A stretch of DNA of 64,000 bases from Alicyclobacillus hesperidum (GTDB taxonomy: Bacteria > Bacillota > Bacilli > Alicyclobacillales > Alicyclobacillaceae), in assembly GCF_900107035.1 (NCBI RefSeq), contig NZ_FNOJ01000003.1, forward strand, positions 1-64,000. Direction: 5' to 3'. Every line of letters starts with the position of its first letter. Position 1 is the stretch's first letter. The notes beneath the pieces were generated by a model, which was given only the letters and a program-made list of their open reading frames with translations, did no database searches and was not told the origin of the DNA. Shown here piece by piece: positions 9,009 to 16,514 of the stretch. The position numbers and the translations under genes were made by a program.

Positions 9009-9835
9009 GGTCCATCCCCCTTCGCGTACTCCCGTAAAAACGGGATGAGTGCCTGGTGAAAGGCATCAGGCTGTTCCTTTACACAGTCGTGGCCGCAGGG
9101 TAGGACGACCATATGTGCGGCAGGTAATGCCTGATACATTTCCTTGCCAAATTCGATGCTATTGACCAAATCAAACTCCCCCCAGACGATGAGCGTCGGT
9201 GCCTTGATGAATCGCAATCTTCGGCGGAGATTATATCGGGCTCGGTGTATCGGATGCGTCATGTGCCGCATGATGAGCGTGTATACAGCCACTGCATCGG
9301 GCCGTTCGACACGCGCGAGCCATCTTTCTACGGCCTCTTTGATTTCGCTCTCATGCATCTGCCCAATCCCCCGGGCATACTGCACAAGCTCTTCACGAGT
9401 AGGCACCTGCACGTGCTTCATCATGTGCGGCGTGGAAGTGGACATGCCACCACTCGCCACCAGTGTAAGCGTGCGAACTCGCTCGGGGCTTTCATACGCG
9501 AGCAGGGCCGCGACCCAACCGCCCATCGAGTGACCCACGATGTGAGCAGATGTAATTCCCAGCGCATCCTGCAGTTCTCGTACGAAATCGACAAGGTATG
9601 CGAACGAATATTCGACAAACAGCCTCTCCCCATCGCCCCACCCCATCAGATCGGGCGCGTACACGTGAAACTGTGCGGACAGTGCCTGAATCGTGGAAAT
9701 CCAATAATCCCCCCCTTCCCAAAATCGAACACCGTGCAATAGCACCACCGGGTCCCCCGTGCCCGCCTCCCAAACGACTGTCTTGCCGTGACTCAGCTCA
9801 ACAGTCCTGCGCTCAATGGTACGGATGTCATTCAT
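9005..9835 (-). CDS. Alpha/beta hydrolase, meta-cleavage-product hydrolase type
   Basis: This 276-residue protein has the oxyanion-hole HGVRFWEGG and the nucleophile elbow GHSMGGW with Ser103. The acid is probably Asp in VWGEFDLVNS and the His in LPCGHDCVKEQP, in the order of a C-C bond hydrolase triad. Such enzymes (BphD, MhpC, CarC types) split ring-cleavage products into a dienoate and an acid. Its place next to an extradiol dioxygenase supports this role. The ATG at 9835 follows GAGGTGA. Confidence 0.85.
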   Translation of the reverse strand: MNDIRTIERRTVELSHGKTVVWEAGTGDPVVLLHGVRFWEGGDYWISTIQALSAQFHVYAPDLMGWGDGERLFVEYSFAYLVDFVRELQDALGITSAHIVGHSMGGWVAALLAYESPERVRTLTLVASGGMSTSTPHMMKHVQVPTREELVQYARGIGQMHESEIKEAVERWLARVERPDAVAVYTLIMRHMTHPIHRARYNLRRRLRFIKAPTLIVWGEFDLVNSIEFGKEMYQALPAAHMVVLPCGHDCVKEQPDAFHQALIPFLREYAKGDGP

Positions 9836-9851
9836 GTAACCATGTCACCTC

Positions 9852-10811
9852 TTATCTCCAGATGGCAAACGTCATACCCACACCCGTACCGGCTGGTGAC
9901 CGATAGCCAGACACATATTCGAGATACTCAAGCTGCAAGTGTTCGACGGCTCCTGCAGCAGCGATCCAATTCAGAATTTCTCCCGAAGCTCCCTCCAGAC
10001 GATCCCTGGGAAGCGCTTTCAAAATGCTTGCATCTTTACTTTGGAGTCCCCGGATGACCAGTTCATCTAAAGATTCATCCAACTTGAAATGGCTCAAGCC
10101 TCCCGATCCGATCACAGCCACGCGCAGATCGGCATCCCATGATTCGATTGCCCTCCGCAGCGCCTGACCGAACTCATAACAACGCGCCGGAGTCGGTTGA
10201 TTCGGTTGAAAGAAGCAGTTAATAAAGACCGGTACCATTGGGATGTCTTGTGGCACCAACCTCCGTTTCACAAACGTGTACGCGTGTCCCAAAGACCGAT
10301 CCCGCAGTTGCGTTCTGCTTTGTGCAACGTCAAACCTCTCTTCTGTCATGCAGAGCAGGATGTGCTTGCCCAAGTTGCTTTCGGTCCGGTAGCGCACAGG
10401 CTCATCCGTCGTGTGCCAGGCCCAGATCACAGGGCGAAGAGAAGGATGTAAGTCTTCCAAGCGGTGCGGTAAGTCGACGATTTCGTCTCCCCAGTACACG
10501 GCGAACGCGGGCTTCACCTCGTCCCAAAACAGTTCCTCTTGGTCGTCTCCGATGACGACAATGACATCAGGGCTCACTTGTGCAATCACCGATTGTAAGT
10601 GGTCGATTGCCATTTGGCACTGCTCGTACTTGCGTTGCCAAACCTCCGGCCGGAGTTGTGGTGCCAGGACGTTCGCGTACTGGAACTCGCGCTGTTCATA
10701 CTGTGTGTCCGGATTTTCGCGATCCCGCTGGGCATGCAAGGGCCACACCTCGGACGGACTACTTACTTGCGGGCTGTGAGAAGAACCAACACCTAAGACG
10801 ATTTTCGCCAT
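9852..10811 (-). CDS. LigB-type (class III) extradiol ring-cleavage dioxygenase
   Basis: The frame is open to 10883, but the ATG at 10811 lies behind AGGAGG and starts the family-typical MAKIVLGVGSSHSP. The product has 319 residues. His12 in SSHSP is an iron ligand in this superfamily. VIVVIGDDQEELF and FAVYWGDEI match the subgroup that includes 3-O-methylgallate 3,4-dioxygenase-like proteins. The reaction is ring opening of a catechol-type diol next to a hydroxyl group. It is the second gene of the operon, 2 bases after the RidA gene. The precise substrate cannot be read from sequence. Confidence 0.85.
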   Translation of the reverse strand: MAKIVLGVGSSHSPQVSSPSEVWPLHAQRDRENPDTQYEQREFQYANVLAPQLRPEVWQRKYEQCQMAIDHLQSVIAQVSPDVIVVIGDDQEELFWDEVKPAFAVYWGDEIVDLPHRLEDLHPSLRPVIWAWHTTDEPVRYRTESNLGKHILLCMTEERFDVAQSRTQLRDRSLGHAYTFVKRRLVPQDIPMVPVFINCFFQPNQPTPARCYEFGQALRRAIESWDADLRVAVIGSGGLSHFKLDESLDELVIRGLQSKDASILKALPRDRLEGASGEILNWIAAAGAVEHLQLEYLEYVSGYRSPAGTGVGMTFAIWR

Positions 10812-10813
10812 CT

Positions 10814-11206
10814 TTAAACCTCCTGCGCGATGACCGCGATGATTTCTAGTTGAACGCGTGCACCCTGTCGCAACGGCCCGCAAATCGCGTGTCGTGCCGG
10901 TCTGGATGCCGGGTCAGGAAACATCTTGATCCACTCCTCATTGACCAGGGCTCGCATGTCGTCATCATCGACGTAGACCGTCATCTTGATGATGTCATCG
11001 GGCGTGCCTCCAGCATTGCGCATAAAGGCGGCGACGTTTTGAAATGCCAACTCCACCTGTCGCGATGGGTCGGGCGGAATTTGTTTTGTCGTGGGATCGA
11101 CACCGGCAATCGCTGAGGAAAAGACGAATGGCCCTAGCCTGGCCCCTTGCGGGATTGGCGTCTGACCGTGCGTAACACCTTCGATTTCAATACTTTTGCG
11201 CCGCAT
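10814..11206 (-). CDS. RidA/YjgF-family protein, possible aminomuconate-type deaminase
   Basis: The 130-residue product starts at the ATG at 11206 behind GGGAG. It has the RidA layout: FVFSSAIAGVDP, then QVELAFQNVAAFMRNAG, a DIIKMTVYV strand and the C-terminal RPARHAI with QLEIIAVI. The family includes imine/enamine deaminases and 2-aminomuconate deaminase of 2-aminophenol pathways. As first gene of a ring-cleavage operon it may remove ammonia from an amino-substituted ring-opening product, or clear a reactive intermediate. That choice is an inference. The following dioxygenase gene is only 2 bases away. Confidence 0.85.
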   Translation of the reverse strand: MRRKSIEIEGVTHGQTPIPQGARLGPFVFSSAIAGVDPTTKQIPPDPSRQVELAFQNVAAFMRNAGGTPDDIIKMTVYVDDDDMRALVNEEWIKMFPDPASRPARHAICGPLRQGARVQLEIIAVIAQEV

Positions 11207-11290
11207 ATACCAACACTCCCTAACGACGAATCCACCTGTCACATGCTCCCTTGCCCCCAATCTATGCCCGTTTCGATCACGATATGAACC

Positions 11291-11302
11291 GACAATATTG
11301 TC
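11291..11302. promoter_or_regulatory. Palindrome upstream of the aromatic operon, possible operator
   Basis: GACAATATTGTC is a perfect 12-base palindrome 85 bases before the RidA start. On the minus strand it is part of TTGACAATATTGTC and so overlaps a -35-like TTGACA. Operators of GntR/FadR-type repressors often have this size and TTGT..ACAA-like arms. No regulator gene lies beside the operon. Confidence 0.4.
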
Positions 11303-11403
11303 AACAATCATCTAGTAGCGTGAGTAGATTGCCAATTGCACCATTGATCTCATAAGGAATTGGGTTTACCGCCGTGATAACCTTTTACGTACAACTCACA
11401 AAA

Positions 11404-11524
11404 ACAGCCGAATCCTGAATTTCAGGTACGGGGGACTGCAATACATGGGGTGAATCGCCGTCCGGCATCGCCGGGGCGTAGGGACTGTTCTTCCACCGAA
11501 CCCGTCAACTAACCTCGGAGGCTT
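11404..11524 (+). ncRNA. c-di-AMP riboswitch (ydaO/yuaA class)
   Basis: The leader of the NlpC/P60 gene contains the conserved ydaO blocks in order: CCGAATCCTG, GGTACGGGGGA, TGGGGTGAATC, GTAGGGAC, TTCCACCGAACCCGTCA and GCTAACCTCG-like ACTAACCTCGGAGGC. The last block ends just before TTAGGAGG, the ribosome binding site. This class binds cyclic di-AMP and usually switches off cell-wall hydrolase and potassium or osmolyte transport genes. A wall hydrolase downstream fits well. Confidence 0.92.
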
Positions 11525-11537
11525 TAGGAGGAATTTG

Positions 11538-12062
11538 ATGTTCAAGAAGGCAATCTCCACCGTCGCTGCAACCATAACCACGCTTGCACTGGGATCGACG
11601 ATAGCTATGGCAAGTGTCAACCTGCCGCCAGGAGTTTCGATCGATCACAACATTCGTCCGTTGGCCAGCGAAAGCGCCTCGTATCAGGCAAAAACCAACG
11701 CTGTTCTCAGAGTGGCAGAAAGCAAACTTGGTACCCCGTACATTTGGGGGCATAACGAAGACCGAGGGCAGTACGGGTTTGATTGTTCCAACTTTGTCGA
11801 GTACGTTTACCATCACGCGCTTGGCTATAAGTTCACCACGTCGTCCCGCATGCAGTATTACGAAGTGGGAATCAGGGAACCCAAGTCAAACTTGCAACCA
11901 GGCGATCTGCTCATTTTCGAGTATGGTAAGCACGTTGGCATTTACGCCGGCAATGGCGAGATGATTCAGTGCGGCGGAGGGCTCGGAAAGGTTGGCTTCC
12001 TGAGCGTCAAACCGGGATCGTATTGGGGCAACCACCTTACAGCTGTAAGGAAAATGTACTAA
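11538..12062 (+). CDS. Secreted NlpC/P60 (C40) peptidoglycan hydrolase
   Basis: The ATG at 11538 follows TAGGAGG. The 174-residue product has a signal peptide with cleavage after AMA (about residue 25). The C40 domain carries YGFDCSNFV (nucleophile Cys83) and the histidine of YGKHVGIYAG (His132). A third polar residue is likely in GNHLTAV near the C terminus. These enzymes cut peptide links in peptidoglycan, commonly at D-Glu-diaminopimelate. There is no SH3 or LysM binding domain. The gene is controlled by the c-di-AMP riboswitch upstream and followed by a terminator-like hairpin. Confidence 0.92.
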   Translation: MFKKAISTVAATITTLALGSTIAMASVNLPPGVSIDHNIRPLASESASYQAKTNAVLRVAESKLGTPYIWGHNEDRGQYGFDCSNFVEYVYHHALGYKFTTSSRMQYYEVGIREPKSNLQPGDLLIFEYGKHVGIYAGNGEMIQCGGGLGKVGFLSVKPGSYWGNHLTAVRKMY

Positions 12063-12084
12063 TCTACGAATCCCATAGTTTCCC

Positions 12085-12128
12085 GCAAAGGGTTGCAGGT
12101 ATCGACTGCCTGCAGCCCTTTGCCTTTC
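12085..12128 (+). terminator. Hairpin after the NlpC/P60 gene
   Basis: GCAAAGGGTTGCAGG (12085-12099) pairs perfectly with CCTGCAGCCCTTTGC (12109-12123). The following CTTTCGG is only a weak T run, so termination may be partial. Confidence 0.65.
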
Positions 12129-12186
12129 GGTGCGCGAATGTACTTTTGCGATGTATGTTTCGCCGCTTGCGATACATATTACAGAC

Positions 12187-12702
12187 ATGAACAGTTACCA
12201 CTTATCTGGCTTTTGCATTGCGGCGGTTGTGAGTACATCCCTATGGTGGGGCGAAGCGCCAGCTACCGCAGGTGACTGCGTACGACCGCACCATGTGTAC
12301 CAACGGACAGACATGTCCACACAGCCAAGTGCCATCACCGTGTTTGGCCGTGATTATGACATCCGCAAATATCGCAAGGAAAGCGATCTTTTTACGATCA
12401 CGGCATACAACTTGGATCGCATTTCGACGGGTAAAGATCCCGGGGATCCTGGCTTTGGCATCACCGCAACCGGCACTTTTGCGAAAACGGGCCGAACGGT
12501 TGCCGTCGATCCCACTGTGATTCCGTATGGGAGCCTACTTTACATCGAGGGGGTGGGCTGGCGCATCGCCGAGGATACCGGCGGCGCCATTCGCGGACGT
12601 CACATCGACGTGCTGATGCCATCCAGGAGAAATGCCTTGCAGTTTGGAGTGAAGCAGTGCAAGGTCACGGTTTATATCCCGGACAATCTCACAGACGTGT
12701 GA
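12187..12702 (+). CDS. Secreted 3D-domain protein (RlpA-like barrel)
   Basis: The 171-residue product begins at the ATG at 12187 and has a signal peptide with cleavage after PATA (about residue 28). The C-terminal domain has FTITAYNLD, GITATGTFAKTGRTVAVDP, IPYGSLLYIEG and AEDTGGAIRGRHIDV. The three conserved aspartates name the 3D fold, shared with YuiC, YabE and MltA-type lytic transglycosylases. It probably trims peptidoglycan. I see no Shine-Dalgarno site before 12187 or before the in-frame alternatives at 12130 and 12151, so the start is uncertain. Its stop codon lies inside a hairpin. Confidence 0.85.
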   Translation: MNSYHLSGFCIAAVVSTSLWWGEAPATAGDCVRPHHVYQRTDMSTQPSAITVFGRDYDIRKYRKESDLFTITAYNLDRISTGKDPGDPGFGITATGTFAKTGRTVAVDPTVIPYGSLLYIEGVGWRIAEDTGGAIRGRHIDVLMPSRRNALQFGVKQCKVTVYIPDNLTDV

Positions 12703-12715
12703 TTCACACTGTGAG
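12688..12715 (+). terminator. Hairpin holding the stop codon of the 3D-domain gene
   Basis: CTCACAG (12688-12694) pairs with CTGTGAG (12709-12715), and TGTGA with TCACA inside it. The TGA stop (12700-12702) sits in the inner stem and there is no T run. It may be an mRNA 3'-end structure rather than a true terminator. Confidence 0.4.
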
Positions 12716-12720
12716 CTGTA

Positions 12721-13146
12721 TCACTTGATGTATGCACGGATCGCGTCGATAAAGGGGGAAAATTGGTTTGCGTAACGCACGACCGCTTGGCGAATCTCGG
12801 TCGGTGTGACCTGTGCGTGATCGCGAAGCAACTTCGTGCGTAGGTCGAAGATGCCCGTGAACGAATCGAACCATTGTGCGTCGACAACCTGTTCTTCGAC
12901 CAAGACCTTCACAATGTCGGCGTAGCCGCCGGGGTCGCGCATGACCAAAGCATCGATGATAAGCGACGAGATATCTGTCACGTACTCGACGCTTGTATGC
13001 AATGCGCGCTCGGCGGCAAGGCGCCAAGTCAAATCGTGCTCCCAAGCGTCACTTTGCTGGGATAGCGTCTGCAACCACGCTACTCGTTCGGAAAGCCCCG
13101 CTAACCACGTCTCAATTTGTTCCTTGTGAGCATCAGTGAGGAACAT
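12721..13146 (-). CDS. yutE: YutE family protein (DUF86/HepT-like)
   Basis: The ATG at 13146 follows AAGGAGG. The 141-residue helical protein matches Bacillus YutE in VEYVTDISSLIIDALVMRD, with PGGYADIVKVL and LRTKLLRDH. DUF86/HepT proteins include ribonuclease toxins of HEPN type with an RxxxxxH-x-Y motif. Here RTKLLRDHAQ has the Arg and His spacing but lacks the tyrosine, and there is no MNT nucleotidyltransferase partner. A toxin role is therefore unlikely. It overlaps the upstream Nudix gene by 14 bases. Confidence 0.8.
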   Translation of the reverse strand: MFLTDAHKEQIETWLAGLSERVAWLQTLSQQSDAWEHDLTWRLAAERALHTSVEYVTDISSLIIDALVMRDPGGYADIVKVLVEEQVVDAQWFDSFTGIFDLRTKLLRDHAQVTPTEIRQAVVRYANQFSPFIDAIRAYIK

Positions 13147-13651
13147 TCGCCCTCCTCCTTTCTAACCATCTCTGACGAGCAATGGGAAATAAATTCGAAA
13201 ACATGTCGTCCTTCATCACTGGACTCACAGTCTCGCACGTTTTCACATCTGCGGGATTGATGGCTGGTCGTGGTATCCACACGTCCACAATTTCAGAACC
13301 CTGAGGTCTTGCAGCTACGTCGTAAACATCGGCTGTATACACCCATTTGAAGCCTTCTGTGCCTGTTGGCAACACAATGGTATATTCGGCCAGCCATGCG
13401 AGGTGTTCCAATTTGAGTCCAGCCTCTTCCCAAGCCTCGCGGTGGGCCGCCTGCTCCGGCGTCTCGCCCGGCTCCACTTTGCCGCCGGGTAACTCCCAAC
13501 CGCGTAGGGGATGGCGAACCCAGACGAGACTGTCAAAGGCAAATGCGAAAACGATGACCGAATGCGGGGTGTGAGCTGCCCTACGCTCGATATCCGTATG
13601 CAGATGGCGAGCAGGTTGCCAAGCACTCGAATGCACCGCGGTCACCACCAT
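13133..13651 (-). CDS. Nudix hydrolase
   Basis: The 172-residue protein carries a complete Nudix box, GGKVEPGETPEQAAHREAW followed by EEAGL, with the REUxEE core for metal binding. WVRHPLRGWELPGGK precedes it. Nudix enzymes hydrolyse nucleoside diphosphates linked to another group; the substrate is not readable. The start at 13651 has GGGAA close by but a poor spacing. The gene overlaps yuiD by a few bases upstream and yutE by 14 bases downstream, so the three form one translation-coupled operon. Confidence 0.88.
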   Translation of the reverse strand: MVVTAVHSSAWQPARHLHTDIERRAAHTPHSVIVFAFAFDSLVWVRHPLRGWELPGGKVEPGETPEQAAHREAWEEAGLKLEHLAWLAEYTIVLPTGTEGFKWVYTADVYDVAARPQGSEIVDVWIPRPAINPADVKTCETVSPVMKDDMFSNLFPIARQRWLERRRANVPH

Positions 13652-14124
13652 TTCCCAAAGGCAATTCCAATCGCGAGACCCAAGAAAGCCCCGACGATGA
13701 TTTCGCTCGGTTCATGACCTAAGATCTCCTTAAGGCGCTCACCTTCCTCTTGAACGGTTGCAGCCGACTCCCCACGTTGAGAAAATTCCATTGCAATTCG
13801 ATTGAGAAGCACTGCGTGCTCGCCAGCATGTCGACGAATGCCACCGGCGTCGTACAACACGATGGCGGCAAAGACAACCGCAGTCGCGAAGACCGGGGAT
13901 GAGGGACCCACGACAAACCACAAAGCGCTCGCCAACGCGACAACGCCGGCAGCATGTGAACTTGGCATGCCGCCCGCGTCCAGTAGCTTATGTATATCCC
14001 AGGCGCGCGTCGTAAGATAATGAATGGGAACTTTCAATATCTGTGTAAAGACGATGGCACAGATAGCCGCCATCAGCGCAGTATTGGCCCACAGCCCCAA
14101 TAGGAAGTGCGGAACGTCTGACAT
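13642..14124 (-). CDS. yuiD: Divergent PAP2 family membrane protein YuiD
   Basis: The 160-residue product has four hydrophobic segments and the DUF212 motifs TQILKVPIHYL, DAGGMPSSHAAGVVALA and YDAGGIRRHAGEHA. The SSH and RRH elements correspond to the PAP2 phosphatase motifs. It probably acts on a lipid phosphate; the substrate is unknown. AGGAGGG upstream serves either the ATG at 14124 or the adjacent TTG at 14127. The C-terminal EILGHEPSEIIVGAFLG motif is intact. Confidence 0.87.
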   Translation of the reverse strand: MSDVPHFLLGLWANTALMAAICAIVFTQILKVPIHYLTTRAWDIHKLLDAGGMPSSHAAGVVALASALWFVVGPSSPVFATAVVFAAIVLYDAGGIRRHAGEHAVLLNRIAMEFSQRGESAATVQEEGERLKEILGHEPSEIIVGAFLGLAIGIAFGKWW

Positions 14125-14189
14125 CAACAGCGGCCCTCCTTGATAGGCAGGGCGCCGAAAAACGGCGCCCGCTTGTACCCACCATCACT

Positions 14190-15272
14190 TTACCATTCTT
14201 GAATTTCCTTGACCACACTTTTATCGAGTGCCTTGACCAGGGCCGTGATCAATTGGATAGCCTGGAAGTAGTCATCCTCGTGCACGATGGCGTTGTGGCT
14301 GTGAATGTACCGCGTCGCAAAGCCGATGTTGACACTTGGGACGCCAATGCCGTGCAAGTGGAACGCCCCCGCGTCTGTTCCACCTCCACTCATGCTCTCC
14401 ACTTGCACCGGGATCTTCTCCGTCGCCGCCGTATCGAGCACAAAATCGCGGAATCGGTTGTTTGGAATCATCGAACCGTCGTAGATCATCAACAAGGGAC
14501 CCTTGCCCGCATCGGCCAATTGCCCCCGCTGGTCACCATCAATGCCGGGTGTATCGCCAGCGATACCAACATCCACCGAGATTGCAATATCTGGATTGAC
14601 CAGGTGCGCCAACGTGCGAGCCCCGCGCAGACCCACTTCTTCCTGTACAGTTGCACCCGCATACAGCGTATTCGGATGAGATTGGCCCTGCAGTTCTTTC
14701 AGAACGCCAATCGCCGTCGCGCAGCCCAATCGATTGTCAAGAGCCTTCGACATATACATCTTAGGATTGCCCATTTGCGTAAACGGCGAATAAGGCACAA
14801 TCGCGTCACCCGGACGCACGCCCAATTCTTCTGCGTGCTCTTTGCTCGTCGCACCGATGTCGATAAAAACATCCTTGAGTTCGACGACCTTCTTGCGTTC
14901 TTCGGCAGGCAGGATGTGTGGAGGCTTCGAACCCGTCACACCCAGCAAATTGCCTTTGCGCGTTTGGACAATCACGCGCTGGGACAACACGACCTGCGAC
15001 CACCAGCCTCCGATGGTCTGGAACTTCAAAAAGCCTTCCGGCGTGATGTGCGTTACCATGAATCCGATTTCGTCCAGGTGCCCGGCAACCAGAACTTTCG
15101 GGCCTGTAGCATCACCCGTTTTGACGCCCACGATCCCGCCAGAGCGATCACGAAGGACTTGTTCCGACAAGGGTGCCAAGTGTTGTTCGAACAACTTACG
15201 CACACCCGACTCGTACCCGGAGATGCCATACGCATCACACAGTTCACGCAAAACGTCGATATGTGTCGCCAT
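14190..15272 (-). CDS. M42 family metallo-aminopeptidase
   Basis: The 360-residue protein has all the M42 features: VAGHLDEIGFMV (His and Asp ligands), KALDNRLGC (bridging Asp), TVQEEVGLRGA (catalytic and ligand Glu), SVDVGIAGDTPG and a late THSHNAIVH-like ligand in IHSHNAIVHEDD. These enzymes (FrvX, YtoP, CelM group) form dodecameric shells and clip N-terminal residues from peptides in the cytoplasm. Its ATG follows AAGGAGG. A long reading frame on the opposite strand here is only a shadow. Confidence 0.93.
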   Translation of the reverse strand: MATHIDVLRELCDAYGISGYESGVRKLFEQHLAPLSEQVLRDRSGGIVGVKTGDATGPKVLVAGHLDEIGFMVTHITPEGFLKFQTIGGWWSQVVLSQRVIVQTRKGNLLGVTGSKPPHILPAEERKKVVELKDVFIDIGATSKEHAEELGVRPGDAIVPYSPFTQMGNPKMYMSKALDNRLGCATAIGVLKELQGQSHPNTLYAGATVQEEVGLRGARTLAHLVNPDIAISVDVGIAGDTPGIDGDQRGQLADAGKGPLLMIYDGSMIPNNRFRDFVLDTAATEKIPVQVESMSGGGTDAGAFHLHGIGVPSVNIGFATRYIHSHNAIVHEDDYFQAIQLITALVKALDKSVVKEIQEW

Positions 15273-15418
15273 GTATGTATGCCTCCTTCTCGATGCCTAA
15301 GACATCACGTATATGTTACCACAGTCCACATCTGCGATCCGCCATCCCGATTGGCACCCATGTGCTTCGCGGAATACGCTGAAGCGATACGCAATCTATG
15401 TTCAAAGGAGAATGCAGG

Positions 15419-15754
15419 ATGGTGCATCTTCAGCCCGTGTGGATCGGCGAATATCCGTTTACGGCGACACACGTCGCCCTGCCAAAGACAAACTTGCTTG
15501 TAATCAGTAACTCGATTGGATACGCGATGTGTGGAGCATTGGATATCGCGCTTTTGCGCACACAACTTGCAAGCCGCGGTATCGTCGCCGTGCGCGCAAC
15601 TGGCGTAAAGACCATATCCGAGTTGTTGGACGGCACCGTAGAAAGCTGTACGCAAGAGGCGGAAACACTTGGCATCGTCTGCGGAATGCCAATTCGCGAA
15701 GCTTTGCGGCTGATGGGCGCCGCCGAACAACAACAGTCCACGCAGAACGGATAA
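15419..15754 (+). CDS. yunC: YunC family protein (DUF1805)
   Basis: The ATG at 15419 follows AAAGGAG at 8 bases and gives 111 residues. The sequence matches Bacillus YunC over its length: FTATHVALPKTNLLVI, GYAMCGALDIALL, RGIVAVRATGVKTISELLD and GMPIREALRLM. The function is unknown. It stands alone between a divergent M42 peptidase gene and dedA, and its stop codon sits in the loop of a 10-base-pair hairpin. Confidence 0.88.
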   Translation: MVHLQPVWIGEYPFTATHVALPKTNLLVISNSIGYAMCGALDIALLRTQLASRGIVAVRATGVKTISELLDGTVESCTQEAETLGIVCGMPIREALRLMGAAEQQQSTQNG

Positions 15755-15764
15755 CCGTTCTGCG
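15741..15764 (+). terminator. Hairpin holding the yunC stop codon
   Basis: CGCAGAACGG (15741-15750) pairs with CCGTTCTGCG (15755-15764). The 4-base loop ATAA contains the TAA stop. No T run follows. Confidence 0.5.
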
Positions 15765-15920
15765 TGAAGCGACTCCGTTGTTGAGATACCTTTGAACTTT
15801 TCCCCCATTCGTTTCGTCGTTTTCTTTCGAAAGAAAAAACGTTACGATAACAGCGATGGATCCCTACTGGAGCCTCTGGTGCGGTTTGGATTCCAGCGTA
15901 GAACAGAACGGGGGATTGTG

Positions 15921-16514
15921 GTGTCGCATCTTCACCTCTTTATCGTGCAGCACGGTTTGCTAGCCATTTTTGTCTTGATGGCGCTCGAAAGTTGTTGCAT
16001 TCCAATTCCTTCTGAGGTTGTCATGCCTCTCGCCGGCTTTTTGGCATTTCGCCATCTCATTGGCTTTTGGCCAGCGCTCATTGTTGGCACGATAGCCAAC
16101 CTTGTCGGTTCCCTGATTGCTTATGCCATTGGCGACTACGGCGGGCGGCCATTTGTGCTTCGGTACGGCCGCTATATCGGTTTGAACGCCCGCCACTTGG
16201 ACAAGGCCGAACACTGGTTTAACCGCTTTGGCGAAGTAACCGTCTTTTTTGGACGCATGGTGCCTGCGGTCCGGACGTTTGTCTCGCTACCAGCAGGGTT
16301 TGCACGCATGCGCATGGGGCGCTTTATTGTGTTTTCCCTAATTGGATCAGCCATTTGGAATCTTGGCATGCTCTATGCGGGATACCAACTCAACAAGAAT
16401 TGGCAAGTGTTTGCCGATCACGTCAAACCGTTCACGTATGTCGGCGCCGTCATTCTTGTCATCGCCGTCATCGCCTTTTGGATGCGCCGTAAGTCGGGTC
16501 AGGGTCTCGAATAA
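15921..16514 (+). CDS. DedA family membrane protein
   Basis: The GTG at 15921 with GGGG 6 bases upstream gives 197 residues. The frame is open back to 15792, but nothing there looks like a start. ESCCIPIPSEVVMPLAGFLA and FGRMVPAVRTFVSLPAGFARM are the two conserved half-helix segments of DedA proteins. DedA proteins are needed for membrane energetics and lipid-carrier recycling. The 3' end overlaps that of the convergent ywfO gene by 16 bases. Confidence 0.9.
   Translation: MSHLHLFIVQHGLLAIFVLMALESCCIPIPSEVVMPLAGFLAFRHLIGFWPALIVGTIANLVGSLIAYAIGDYGGRPFVLRYGRYIGLNARHLDKAEHWFNRFGEVTVFFGRMVPAVRTFVSLPAGFARMRMGRFIVFSLIGSAIWNLGMLYAGYQLNKNWQVFADHVKPFTYVGAVILVIAVIAFWMRRKSGQGLE

Noticed and set aside
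12721-13146. HepT-type toxin of a toxin-antitoxin pair
   Set aside because: The HEPN tyrosine is missing, there is no MNT antitoxin gene, and it matches the YutE branch.
14199-15503. 434-codon open frame on the plus strand
   Set aside because: It lies opposite the M42 peptidase gene, which has all catalytic motifs, and its translation has no domain or binding site.
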